10,145 bases of DNA from Planctomycetota bacterium (GTDB lineage Bacteria; Planctomycetota; Phycisphaerae; UBA1845; UTPLA1), in NCBI GenBank assembly GCA_016712275.1, contig JADJRI010000079.1:1-10145 (forward strand), in the 5' to 3' direction. Of the stretch, positions 1 through 6,447 are shown one piece after another (the first letter of the stretch is position 1; every line of letters begins with the position of its first letter). The notes below the pieces were generated by a model. That model made no database searches. It worked only from the letters and a program-made list of their open reading frames with translations, and had not been told where the DNA came from. The position numbers were made by a program, and so were the translations under genes.

Positions 1-27
1 CCATCAGCCATTTTGTGAGCGCCGGTT

Positions 28-249
28 TCATCGGTTCGCAGCCGGCGGCCGGAGCATGTGCATGAACTCGATGGCGTCCATGAGCAGGTGAAATCGCTCG
101 GTGGGGGTGAGTTTGAGGAAGGCGCGGAGGTGGGCGGTTTCGGTGTCTTCCCACGGGTCGGGGTTGGGGTTCAGCAGGGGGTCGGCGGTCGGCTCTGCCA
201 TCGGCGCTGCTCGATTGGGCTCTCGAATGGAAGGGTTCAGCTCATTCAA
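28..249 (-). CDS. small hypothetical protein, 73 aa
   Basis: Family not recognised. The N-terminal third is rich in Pro, Asn and Glu and looks disordered. The C-terminal part (about residues 42-68) reads as an amphipathic helix with the pattern LTPTERFHLLMDAIEFMHMLR, resembling the short helical tails of small uncharacterised bacterial proteins. The longest reading starts with TTG at 247-249 and has no clear Shine-Dalgarno sequence. An in-frame ATG at 199-201 (residue 17) would give a 57-residue protein and may be the true start. It lies 30 bases downstream of the FN3-like gene on the same strand, so the two may be co-transcribed. No function is proposed. Confidence 0.5.
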   Translation of the reverse strand: MNELNPSIREPNRAAPMAEPTADPLLNPNPDPWEDTETAHLRAFLKLTPTERFHLLMDAIEFMHMLRPPAANR

Positions 250-276
250 GGCCGTATTGATTTTGTTCCCTTCGGC

Positions 277-311
277 ATTCTACATTCTGCATTCGACATG
301 CTCCATTCGCC
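277..311. repeat. five imperfect 7-bp tandem repeats
   Basis: The plus strand reads attctac, attctgc, attcgac, atgctcc, attcgcc in consecutive 7-base units from 277 to 311. The array spans the stop codon of the FN3-like gene (280-282) and encodes its last residues (MEHVECRM). It is a degenerate microsatellite-like array. No function is apparent. Confidence 0.5.
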
Positions 312-1026
312 CCGCCCCCTGAAAAGCGGCCGCGGCCTTTTGCATCGTCGCCACCGGCATTCGCACGGTCGCCACCGGCGGCGACGCCTGCCGGGCGCCG
401 AGGCTCACCGTGAGAATATCGCTTTGCGGCCCGGCGATGCCGGCGCGAATGCCTTGAATGGTGTACTGCACACTGCTGCTGCCGGTGGGCAACATCTCAT
501 CGACGAAGCGTTTCTTTCCGGCCATGCCCAGCACGGTGTAGCCGGTGTCGCCGGCCAGCCTGCGGCGGATGACATAGCTCGTGCCGCTGGTCCCCGCCGG
601 GTTCGTGCATTTCCACGTGAGTGTCAGGCTGCCGTCACTCGCCCCGAGGGCGGCATCGAGCCGCGTCGGCCGGGCCGGCGGCGGCGCGGGGCGGCGCTTC
701 CGGGGTGGGGCGATCTGGGCCAGGTTGTAGACGGTGAGCGGGTTCTTGGTGCTGAGAGCCTTGGCCCGAATGGCCTGTGTCAGGATGGCGGCATCCGATT
801 TCGCCAGCCGAAAGGCCGCCTTCGCCGTCTGCACGGCGGCCTCATAGGCCTGCTTCGCCTCGTCCAGGGCCAGCTCAGCGGCGGCCATTTTGACGATGCG
901 AATGCCAAAGGCCCCGGCCTGCGGGTCTGTCAGCCCGATGTCACCGGCATTCGCCTCCCAGACGGGGACATGGGCCTGACACCACTGGAGAAACTCGCTG
1001 CGCTTGCCGGTCGGAAAGGTGCTCAT
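280..1026 (-). CDS. fibronectin type III-like hypothetical protein
   Basis: A 248-residue protein in two parts. Residues 1-100 are mostly helical and Ala-rich (for example ELALDEAKQAYEAAVQTAKAAFRLAKSDAAI, residues 51-81). A Pro/Arg linker follows (PPRKRRPAPPPARP, 107-120). Residues about 120-210 have the alternating-strand pattern of an FN3-like beta sandwich (SLTLTWKCTNPAGTSGTSYVIRR; QYTIQGIRAGIAGPQSDILTVSL). There is no signal peptide or membrane segment. The ATG at 1024-1026 is preceded by GAGAGG about six bases upstream. FN3 domains usually mediate binding; the helix-plus-FN3 layout is one I associate with planctomycete proteins of unknown role. The gene precedes the small ORF at 28-249 on the same strand. 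No function is assigned. Confidence 0.7.
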   Translation of the reverse strand: MSTFPTGKRSEFLQWCQAHVPVWEANAGDIGLTDPQAGAFGIRIVKMAAAELALDEAKQAYEAAVQTAKAAFRLAKSDAAILTQAIRAKALSTKNPLTVYNLAQIAPPRKRRPAPPPARPTRLDAALGASDGSLTLTWKCTNPAGTSGTSYVIRRRLAGDTGYTVLGMAGKKRFVDEMLPTGSSSVQYTIQGIRAGIAGPQSDILTVSLGARQASPPVATVRMPVATMQKAAAAFQGAGRMEHVECRM

Positions 1027-1172
1027 AGGGCCCTCTCGTCGGCCGCCGAATGGCCCGGCTTGCGTTATTTATGGCCGCGAGCGCGGAAAAGATGAATCAA
1101 CGCGCGCGTGAGAGGGATCGGACCGCGACTCGGAGGCCTCAAGCCCGCAGGTCGAAGGACTCGTTCGCGAAG

Positions 1173-1223
1173 TCGAACCATGAAATCGGGAGTTTTATGG
1201 TTCGATTCGGGAGTCAGAACCAT
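1173..1223. repeat. 9-bp inverted repeat with a third half-site
   Basis: TCGAACCAT (1173-1181) is matched by ATGGTTCGA (1197-1205) across a 15-base loop, and another GAACCAT occurs at 1217-1223. The pieces between them also resemble each other (aatcgggagt and attcgggagt). The stretch lies in the 264-base gap between the prepilin gene and the FN3-like gene, both on the minus strand. It could be an operator, a weak terminator of the prepilin transcript or a mobile-repeat remnant. No U tract is present. The rest of the 1027-1290 gap shows nothing I can name. Confidence 0.45.
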
Positions 1224-1290
1224 CCAGCCCGCGGAATCAGGGCGGCGGCAGGTCGTCAACGGCGCTGAGAGTCCGACGAGACCGACGCGA

Positions 1291-2130
1291 CTAGGGCACC
1301 AGCACCGCATCCGACGAGGAGGCGGGATTGCAGAGTTTTGGCGTGGGACTTGCATCTCCGGGGTCGACCAGCGCATCGGCGCCGGCGGCATTCATTGTAT
1401 AGATGTTGTCGCGCCCGTTGGACTTTTTGAGCTCGGGCGAAAAACGGCCCGAAAGACCGACCGAGGGAGAGGTCTCAAAATTCACGTGGGAATCCTGATA
1501 CAAGACGTTTTGTCCCGGTCGCTTGTTGCGGCCGTGATTGGTGCTGTTGCCCCTGGCATCGGAGTTGCGATCATCGAGCGGCTTGGCGTCGATCTTGCCG
1601 CGTAGGTAAGGGTTCCCATCCGCCATGATCGGGATCAGCGGATGCGACGAAGTGCTGACATTTTCCAGATCGGGATCGTGTTGATACAGATACGCGTAAC
1701 TCAGATTCTCCCGTTTGCCGAAGTCCCAGTATTTCGTCGCGTCTGTCACTTTGTCCTCCACGTCTTTCGTGGCCGGGCAGACAAATTGCCTGGGCGTCGT
1801 GTTGTTGACGCGGATCAGCATCCATAAGTCCACAGTCGGCGAGGGAAGGCCATTGATGTCCGGCACGTCCTTTCGGCTCTTCGGATCGAACAGGCGCATG
1901 GCCCCGTCATTTTCCTTGCGCACGCCGCCGTAAGCCGTGAACGTCTGCGGATCATCCTGCGCGTAGATGTATTGAGCCTGTCCGATTCCGCGCAGGTTGG
2001 AAGCACATTCATGGCGTGTCTTGTTGCTGAACGCCTCACGGTGCGACATCGCCAGAGCGGCGGCGAGGGCTGCACTGGCGGCCAGAACGACGAGCACTTC
2101 GATGAGCGTTAAAGCCGTGCGTCTTTGCAT
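1291..2130 (-). CDS. prepilin-type N-terminal cleavage/methylation domain protein (type II secretion pseudopilin-like)
   Basis: A 279-residue type IV pilin-like protein. The start at 2128-2130 is chosen because AAGGA lies seven bases upstream and the protein then begins MQRRTALTLIEVLVVLAASAALAAALA, a short basic leader followed by a hydrophobic helix. The conserved Glu of the T-L-I-E motif is residue 11. The position before the usual cleavage point is Ala rather than the standard Gly, which is unusual for the prepilin peptidase. The globular part carries N-L-R-G-I-G-Q-A, typical of planctomycete-type pseudopilins, and ends with NHGRNKRPGQNVLYQDSHVNF, a variant of the H-x9-DG signature (DS instead of DG). 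Such proteins are inner-membrane anchored and assemble in secretion or pilus-like structures. Planctomycetes carry many orphan copies, and no secretion genes are adjacent here. Confidence 0.85.
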   Translation of the reverse strand: MQRRTALTLIEVLVVLAASAALAAALAMSHREAFSNKTRHECASNLRGIGQAQYIYAQDDPQTFTAYGGVRKENDGAMRLFDPKSRKDVPDINGLPSPTVDLWMLIRVNNTTPRQFVCPATKDVEDKVTDATKYWDFGKRENLSYAYLYQHDPDLENVSTSSHPLIPIMADGNPYLRGKIDAKPLDDRNSDARGNSTNHGRNKRPGQNVLYQDSHVNFETSPSVGLSGRFSPELKKSNGRDNIYTMNAAGADALVDPGDASPTPKLCNPASSSDAVLVP

Positions 2131-2274
2131 GACGTGTTCCTTTTGTTGAACGGGGTCAATCGGTTCAATCGCCAAATCGCCGGATCACGAGATCGCCGGA
2201 TCGAACGTCCCCGCGCGGGAAGCGCCGACCGCTTCCTCACGGGCGCGGCTCTGTTGGACGCGACTGCGTCTCTG

Positions 2275-2445
2275 TTACGCCCAATTCTTCTCCACCCACC
2301 CGACGAGTTCTTTCACGTGCGAAACGCTGGCGTCGAACATCTTTCTTTCCTCGCCATCCAGCTTCAACTCGATCACCTTTTCCACGCCATCCTTGCCCAG
2401 CACACACGGCACGCCGACGAAGTAGCCGCCCACGCCGTCCTCGCT
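2275..2445 (-). pseudogene. truncated second copy of the malate dehydrogenase 3' end
   Basis: The minus strand encodes the last ~55 residues of an LDH-type malate dehydrogenase, from GVGGYFVGVPCVLG through VKELVGWVEKNWA, with its own TAA stop. It matches residues 260-312 of the intact gene at 3239-4177 at 50 of 53 positions (Asp/Asn, Gly/Ala and Ser/Gly differ). By hand alignment the DNA differs at about 30 of 162 bases, mostly silently, and the stop is TAA instead of TGA. Similarity fades at about 2445, where the stop codon of the PIN toxin begins. No catalytic or NAD-binding part remains, so it cannot be an active enzyme. A reading frame continues upstream to 2646 but only as an antisense-free overlap with the toxin gene and is not mdh-like there. 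Likely a displaced or recombined gene end. Confidence 0.85.
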
Positions 2446-2840
2446 CATTTCACCGGCCTCGCGTATGGCGATTGAACATTCAAATTCGGTATCAAGCGAA
2501 AGTGACGAAGATTGAACGTATATACTGTGGCATTTCGAACGTGCGCCATGGCAGCAATCAAACAATCGGGAATTCCAATTCCCGATCCAAGGCGAAACTC
2601 GGCAAGGAAATCGCAGGCAAGCTCGAATTCCTTGGCCTCGGTCCATGCGAGAGAAAACTGGTCAAGAAACGCCCTGCATCGCCGCAGGTGCTCCTTGTTG
2701 GCGCAGCCGGCAAATAGTTCCATTGCCACAATGCCCGGTACGATCAGCGGCTGATCTGCCTGCTCTTGAAGCCAGAGTCGTGCTTGCTCCACGCCACGAA
2801 GGACATCCACCAGGACATCGGTGTCCAATAGCGCTGTCAT
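2445..2840 (-). CDS. vapC: PIN-domain toxin (VapC family)
   Basis: A 131-residue protein of normal VapC length. VapC toxins are Mg-dependent ribonucleases that cut RNA when their antitoxin is lost. Expected acidic residues are visible: Asp6 and Asp8 in LLDTDVLVD, Glu41 in VAMELFAG, and Asp92 in IGIPDCLIAAMA; the fourth site is in TFNLRHFRLIPNL, with Asn110 where many members have Asp. The C-terminus is complete (FRLIP...QSPYARPVK). The start ATG at 2838-2840 overlaps the antitoxin stop as ATGA, so the two are translationally coupled. The toxin stop falls exactly at the end of the mdh 3'-end duplicate. Confidence 0.9.
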   Translation of the reverse strand: MTALLDTDVLVDVLRGVEQARLWLQEQADQPLIVPGIVAMELFAGCANKEHLRRCRAFLDQFSLAWTEAKEFELACDFLAEFRLGSGIGIPDCLIAAMAHVRNATVYTFNLRHFRLIPNLNVQSPYARPVK

Positions 2841-3091
2841 TGGCTACGACTCCACGCGTCGCGCCGTAATCTCTCGGCGAACTCAATACTATCACCGATG
2901 TCGGTCCGATCTTTCCACATGCCGAAAAACTCGGAGCCCGCGAGGTCTCCGAGAGTGTGTGTGCCGTTCTCTTGCGTTGAATTCACGAGGACAACGATTT
3001 CCGCCGGGCCCACGGGCACGTCATTCGGAAGCGTGATTCTCATTTCCCGATCGGCCGGAACATCGGTTGAAATTTCGACGCGCCTTACCAT
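2837..3091 (-). CDS. VapB-like antitoxin of the PIN toxin
   Basis: An 84-residue protein directly upstream of the toxin, overlapping it by four bases. The N-terminal half (VRRVEISTDVPADREMRITLPNDVPVGPAEIVVLV, residues 2-36) is a strand-rich segment of a type seen in small proteins preceding PIN toxins. The C-terminal half (SEFFGMWKDRTDIGDSIEFAERLRRDAW, residues 53-80) is acidic and helical and would wrap the toxin, as VapB tails do; the order FFGMWKDR.DIGDS.EFA.RLR is typical of PIN-associated antitoxins. The ATG at 3089-3091 has AAGGAG nine bases upstream. Such antitoxins neutralise the toxin and usually repress their own promoter; no operator could be pinned down. Assignment rests on position plus tail motif. 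Confidence 0.85.
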   Translation of the reverse strand: MVRRVEISTDVPADREMRITLPNDVPVGPAEIVVLVNSTQENGTHTLGDLAGSEFFGMWKDRTDIGDSIEFAERLRRDAWSRSQ

Positions 3092-3173
3092 ATGATTGGA
3101 CTCCTTACGTCACTCTCTATTCTAGCCAACTTCCCGTTCTAAAGTGCGTCATTGGTGATCATATTCTCACGAA

Positions 3174-3194
3174 TGCCTCGTATTTGTTGAGGCA
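3174..3194. terminator. stem-loop between mdh and the antitoxin gene
   Basis: TGCCTC (3174-3179) pairs with GAGGCA (3189-3194) around a nine-base loop, about 45 bases after the mdh stop on the minus strand. There is no clear T tract on either side, so termination is only a possibility. It may mark the edge of the toxin-antitoxin segment. Confidence 0.3.
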
Positions 3195-3238
3195 GGACTA
3201 ATCGGGAAGTCCGGCCACTTTCTAACAGTGCAACCCAC

Positions 3239-4177
3239 TCACGCCCAATTCTTCTCCACCCAGCCAACGAGTTCCTTCACATGCCCAACGCTCGCGTCGA
3301 ACATTTTTCGTTCTTCCGCGTCGAGTTTGAGTTCGATGACTTTTTCAACGCCGTTCTTGCCGAGGACGCAGGGGACGCCGACGAAGTAGCCGCCTACGCC
3401 GTATTCGTTTTTACAGTAGGCCGCGCAGGGGAGGATGCGTTTTTTGTCTTTGATGATCGCCTCGGCCATCTGCACCGTCGCGGCGGCCGGGGCGTAGAAG
3501 GCGCTGCCGGTCTTGAGCAGGCCGACGATCTCCGCGCCGCCGTCGCGCGTGCGCTTGATGATCGCGTCGAGTCGCTCCTTGGGAATAAGTTCCGTCACGG
3601 GGATGCCCGCGACGCTGGTGTAGCGTGGCAGCGGCACCATGTCGTCGCCGTGGCCGCCCATGAGGACGGCGACGATGTCTTCAACGCTGCAGCCGAGTTC
3701 CATCGCGAGGAACGTGCGATAGCGTGCCGTGTCGAGGACACCGGCCTGGCCGACGATCTGCTGCGTGGGGAGGCCGCTGGCTTTCCAGGCGGTTTGCACC
3801 ATCGCGTCGAGCGGGTTGGAGACGATGATGTAGATTGCCTTCGGACTGGCCTTCGCGGCTTTCTCGGCCACTTCGCGGACGATCTTCATGTTGGTGGACA
3901 TGAGATCGTCGCGGCTCATGCCGGGTTTGCGGGCGATTCCGCTGGTGATGATGACGATGTCGGAGTTTGCGGTGTCGTCGTAGCTGTTGGTGCCGGTGAT
4001 GTTGGCGTCGTATCGCTCGACCGGGCCGGCCTGGCGCAGGTCGAGGCCCTTGCCTTGCGGCATGCCTTCGACGATGTCGAGCAGGACGATATCGCCGAGT
4101 TCCTTGGCGGCGGCCCAATGGGCACAGGTGGCGCCGACATTTCCCGCTCCGATGATGGTGATTTTTGCACGTTGCAT
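3239..4177 (-). CDS. mdh: malate dehydrogenase, NAD-dependent, LDH-like type
   Basis: A 312-residue cytosolic enzyme that interconverts malate and oxaloacetate with NAD(H) in the TCA cycle; length and layout fit the lactate-dehydrogenase-like MDH class. The Rossmann loop is GAGNVG (residues 10-15), and Asp34 at the end of the second strand (VLLDI) fits NAD over NADP. Substrate-binding arginines are in IARKPGMSRDDL (Arg83, Arg89) and GVLDTARYR (Arg152, paired with Asp149). The catalytic His176 is in MGGHGDDMVP. VSNPLD (119-124) is also typical. Arg at position 83 rather than Gln supports malate over lactate. Start MQRAKITIIG at 4175-4177 is upstream-supported by AGGAG ten bases away. The gene is intact. 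It is followed by the toxin-antitoxin pair and a diverged copy of its own 3' end. Confidence 0.97.
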   Translation of the reverse strand: MQRAKITIIGAGNVGATCAHWAAAKELGDIVLLDIVEGMPQGKGLDLRQAGPVERYDANITGTNSYDDTANSDIVIITSGIARKPGMSRDDLMSTNMKIVREVAEKAAKASPKAIYIIVSNPLDAMVQTAWKASGLPTQQIVGQAGVLDTARYRTFLAMELGCSVEDIVAVLMGGHGDDMVPLPRYTSVAGIPVTELIPKERLDAIIKRTRDGGAEIVGLLKTGSAFYAPAAATVQMAEAIIKDKKRILPCAAYCKNEYGVGGYFVGVPCVLGKNGVEKVIELKLDAEERKMFDASVGHVKELVGWVEKNWA

Positions 4178-4223
4178 GGTGTCATGTCTCCTGCGAATGA
4201 GGTACTGCTCCCTCGGTTTCTTG

Positions 4224-4306
4224 TACGATGGGTCGGCCGTTCTGACCCACCTGATTGGGGAGCGATTTTTCTGTCAAATGGTGGGTCAAAAGGCCGACCC
4301 ACCCTA
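4224..4306. repeat. REP/MITE-like imperfect inverted repeat upstream of mdh
   Basis: Left arm 4224-4251 contains TGGGTCGGCC (4229-4238) and TGACCCACC (4243-4251). Right arm 4280-4306 contains GGTGGGTCA (4280-4288) and GGCCGACCCA (4292-4301). The arms pair with each other across a 28-base loop, differing by a few bases in the middle, and each arm alone also holds a small TGGGTC/GACCCA palindrome. This nested palindromic form resembles dispersed intergenic repeats (REP or small non-autonomous elements). It lies between the divergent mdh and the gene at 4421, within the mdh leader side. The rest of 4178-4420 shows no other feature except the mdh ribosome-binding site. Confidence 0.7.
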
Positions 4307-4420
4307 CGAAATTCGCCACGCAATGTTGTGGTCGAATGAAGCCCGCATGATACGACGGCCCTGCGTGGATGACTAGGTTTAGGCTTTTCGTGGCCGTTTT
4401 TTGCGGATAGGCTTTGAGGC

Positions 4421-5287
4421 ATGGGTGGCCGTAAATCACTTTGTGCTCCTTTTTTCTGGAAGCTGCGACAGGCGGATTTCATTGCCGTTGAGGGCGACCA
4501 TTTGGCGGACGTGCCGGAACTGATCAAAGACCCGCAAGTGCCGAGCCAGCGCGTCGCGCCGGGCACGAAGATTAAGGCGCCGTTGCATAAGGTATTTCGG
4601 AGTTTGATGCTTCGGCGGCGGGGTGTCGGCAAGTTGGCATGGGGAGCGTGGTATGAGGCAAATTCGGAAGCTCCCGAGCATCCGGGTTGGACCATCATGA
4701 TGGAGGCGACCGACACGCCTTCGTGTGGGGCCGATGGCGTGCTTGCGCTGCCGCGCATTGCGAAGATGGCGAAGAGTCTTGTCATTGGAGTTTCGTGGGA
4801 AGCCGAGGAAGACGATCTGGGAATGATGGTCGCGAACCCGCGTGGCATCATTGCCAGCGAGCGTGTCACGCCGATGACGCGGGAGTACAAGAAGGGGCGG
4901 CTGCATCCCGATGGACCGCCGATTCCGGAAATTCTGGATGATCCGACGCCGACGGGGGTTGAGAAGGCGCTGTTGCGATTCGGGTTTGATCCGGGCGTTT
5001 TTCTGGGGGGAAAATCCCTGGCAACATACATTGCGACGGACAAGTTTTCGAGCGATAAGAAGCCGGAGTCGCGTGAGGAAGAAGACAGGCGGCTTCGGGC
5101 GGATATCGACAAGGACATCGATTCACCGGCGTTTCGTAGGTTGGTGAAAATCCTGGGTCTCACGGTTGCGCAGAATCCCGCGCTACGAGAGGTGTGGGAG
5201 AAGGGGCGCGCGCGGCAGCTCCGACTGGCCGAGCAGCGAGAGAAGCGCAGGGCGGCGCGGAAGAAGAAAGGTCGCAGATTGGGGTGA
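4421..5287 (+). CDS. hypothetical protein with basic C-terminal tail, 288 aa
   Basis: Family not recognised. The protein is soluble with no signal peptide or membrane helix. Residues about 1-50 (RQADFIAVEGDHLADVPELIKDP) and 85-150 (GWTIMMEATDTPSCGADGVLALPRIAKMAKSLVIGVSWEAEEDDLGMMVANPRGIIASERV) look folded. The C-terminal ~80 residues are highly charged and helical (KKPESREEEDRRLRADIDKDIDSPAFRRLVKILG), ending in a Lys/Arg-rich tail (RLAEQREKRRAARKKKGRRLG) that could bind nucleic acid or be disordered. The ATG at 4421 has only a GAGG one base away, so the start is uncertain. Coding is supported by the 288-residue open frame and plausible composition. Transcribed away from mdh. Confidence 0.7.
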   Translation: MGGRKSLCAPFFWKLRQADFIAVEGDHLADVPELIKDPQVPSQRVAPGTKIKAPLHKVFRSLMLRRRGVGKLAWGAWYEANSEAPEHPGWTIMMEATDTPSCGADGVLALPRIAKMAKSLVIGVSWEAEEDDLGMMVANPRGIIASERVTPMTREYKKGRLHPDGPPIPEILDDPTPTGVEKALLRFGFDPGVFLGGKSLATYIATDKFSSDKKPESREEEDRRLRADIDKDIDSPAFRRLVKILGLTVAQNPALREVWEKGRARQLRLAEQREKRRAARKKKGRRLG

Positions 5288-5309
5288 ACACCCGATGCCG
5301 TGTTCACCC
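5282..5309 (+). terminator. perfect 10-bp stem-loop at the end of the 4421-5287 gene
   Basis: GGGTGAACAC (5282-5291) and GTGTTCACCC (5300-5309) form a perfect stem with an eight-base loop. The stem includes the stop codon at 5285-5287. A strong U tract is missing (tctgttt follows), so it may be a weak terminator, or a transcript-end stabiliser. Confidence 0.55.
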
Positions 5310-5344
5310 TCTGTTTACCCTGTTGTTCAGCCTTGTGTTCACTC
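5300..5344. repeat. four imperfect 11-12 bp repeats
   Basis: The right stem arm is the first of four successive similar units: gtgttcaccct, ctgtttaccct, gttgttcagcct, tgtgttcactc (5300-5344). Spacing is close to one helical turn. They could be binding sites or a decayed tandem array. No partner protein is evident. Confidence 0.4.
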
Positions 5345-5689
5345 GGCTGTCGCCGCACGGTGGAGTTGCAATCCTTGTGTTTGTAAAGAGTTAGGTTGTT
5401 CGCATTTTTGGCGATGAACATTTTCATCAAGAAAACTACTGGGGTGAATTTTACCGGGGGTTGGAGAGACTTGAGCCGGCGGAACAGGAAAAAATTGGGG
5501 CTGGTGGCAACAAGGGCGGAGACTAGGGATAGGGTATGGCGGAGCATGTGAATTCTCCCAATGCTCAATATGAGCCAGGATACAATATAGATCATGATTG
5601 ACGATTGGCAAGCAGATTTTGGAAAATGTTTGGTATAAGAGTTGCCGGTGCAGAGTGCCAATCAGACGCTAACAAAGGTCATTTAAGTT
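5345..5689. other. non-coding gap before the SUKH gene
   Basis: About 345 bases with lower GC than the flanks. It holds a small palindrome, GATGAA (5413-5418) with TTCATC (5423-5428), and AT-rich tracts near 5570-5640 that could contain the promoter of the next gene, though no well-spaced -35/-10 pair could be chosen. Reading frames crossing it have no coding character. Confidence 0.45.
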
Positions 5690-6331
5690 ATGCCGTCATA
5701 CAAATTACTCATTCGAAACATGTACAAATCCCTCGGCTTTCCATTGAACAAGAAGTGCTCGATGGATGACAAGGTTATCAAAGCCGCCGAAAAGAAGCTG
5801 GGGGTGCGATTTCCGTCTGTGCTGTTGGACTATTATCGCGTGGCCGGCAACGAGACGAGTTTCAACCACTGTTTTCAGCGTCTGCTCTCGCCGAAGGAGT
5901 GCTTTGTCGATCAGGGCAGGCTTGTTTTCATGGAGGAGAACCAGGAGGTTGTGTATTGGGGTGTACCGGCATCGGCCAAGCTTCAGGATGACCCGCCGGT
6001 GGAATTGGGCGTGAATGGTGACACGGTCGAGTGGTATCCGGAGGCCGATCGGTGCAGTCTTTTTCTGCATGTGATGTTGTGTTACCAGGGGGCATTTGGC
6101 GGCGCGATGCAGAACTGTGCTACGGCCAAGGTGAAGGCTTCATTTGAGCGTTCGCTGGATTCATCGTGGAGGTTGGTTGGTGAAGTGAACAAAATGCGGG
6201 CGTTTGTTCGGCAGGGGCAAGCCATGTGTTTCTTGAAGTGGGGTGCAGAGTGGACAATTTTCGCGGGCGCGAGCACGCCGGAAGGGTTGCGCCAGATCGA
6301 GAATGATTGCGGGGTAAAGTGGAAAGTTTAA
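5690..6331 (+). CDS. SMI1/KNR4 (SUKH) family protein
   Basis: A 213-residue soluble protein with the SUKH fold pattern. The opening helix and turn are IKAAEKKLGVRFPSVLLDYYRVAGN (residues 30-54), the usual E-x-x-L-G-x-x-F-P...L...Y signature. The second conserved block is LVFMEENQEVVYWGVP (78-93), followed by DDPPVELG (100-107) and a hydrophobic CSLFLHVMLCYQGAFGG helix (122-138), all in family order. Bacterial SUKH proteins are commonly immunity proteins that neutralise contact-dependent or polymorphic toxins. No toxin gene is visible within 10 kb, so it is an orphan here. The upstream ribosome-binding site is weak; starts at residue 11 or 25 are possible. The next gene begins about 115 bases later on the same strand. 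Confidence 0.85.
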   Translation: MPSYKLLIRNMYKSLGFPLNKKCSMDDKVIKAAEKKLGVRFPSVLLDYYRVAGNETSFNHCFQRLLSPKECFVDQGRLVFMEENQEVVYWGVPASAKLQDDPPVELGVNGDTVEWYPEADRCSLFLHVMLCYQGAFGGAMQNCATAKVKASFERSLDSSWRLVGEVNKMRAFVRQGQAMCFLKWGAEWTIFAGASTPEGLRQIENDCGVKWKV

Positions 6332-6447
6332 TGAGCAGGCAGAACGAAAAACTGCGTGCTACATTCTTCGAATCGAGTGAAGCCTGTGCTGCGTGTGAAG
6401 CCACGCCCGCATGGCTCGGCCGCTCTTAGCCGCATCATACTCAAATT

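Noticed and set aside
58..1095. 345-residue plus-strand open frame
   Set aside because: Gly/Arg/His-rich with no fold pattern, antisense to the FN3-like gene and the small ORF.
2176..2274. Short ATCGCCGGATC repeats and a GACGC/GCGTC hairpin
   Set aside because: Too short and low in complexity to count as an element; the hairpin lacks a T tract, so it is not listed as a terminator.
2448..2646. Continuation of the mdh fragment frame upstream of 2445
   Set aside because: It overlaps the toxin gene in another frame and has no mdh similarity; the mdh likeness stops at about 2445.
3281..4339. 352-residue plus-strand open frame antisense to mdh
   Set aside because: Composition is that of an antisense shadow of GC-rich codons (runs of Asp, Val, Gly, His); mdh on the other strand is unmistakable.
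3916..5661. 581-residue minus-strand open frame
   Set aside because: It runs antisense to the 4421-5287 gene and into mdh, is Arg/Ser/Pro-rich and has no domain-like features; mdh and the plus-strand gene explain the region better.
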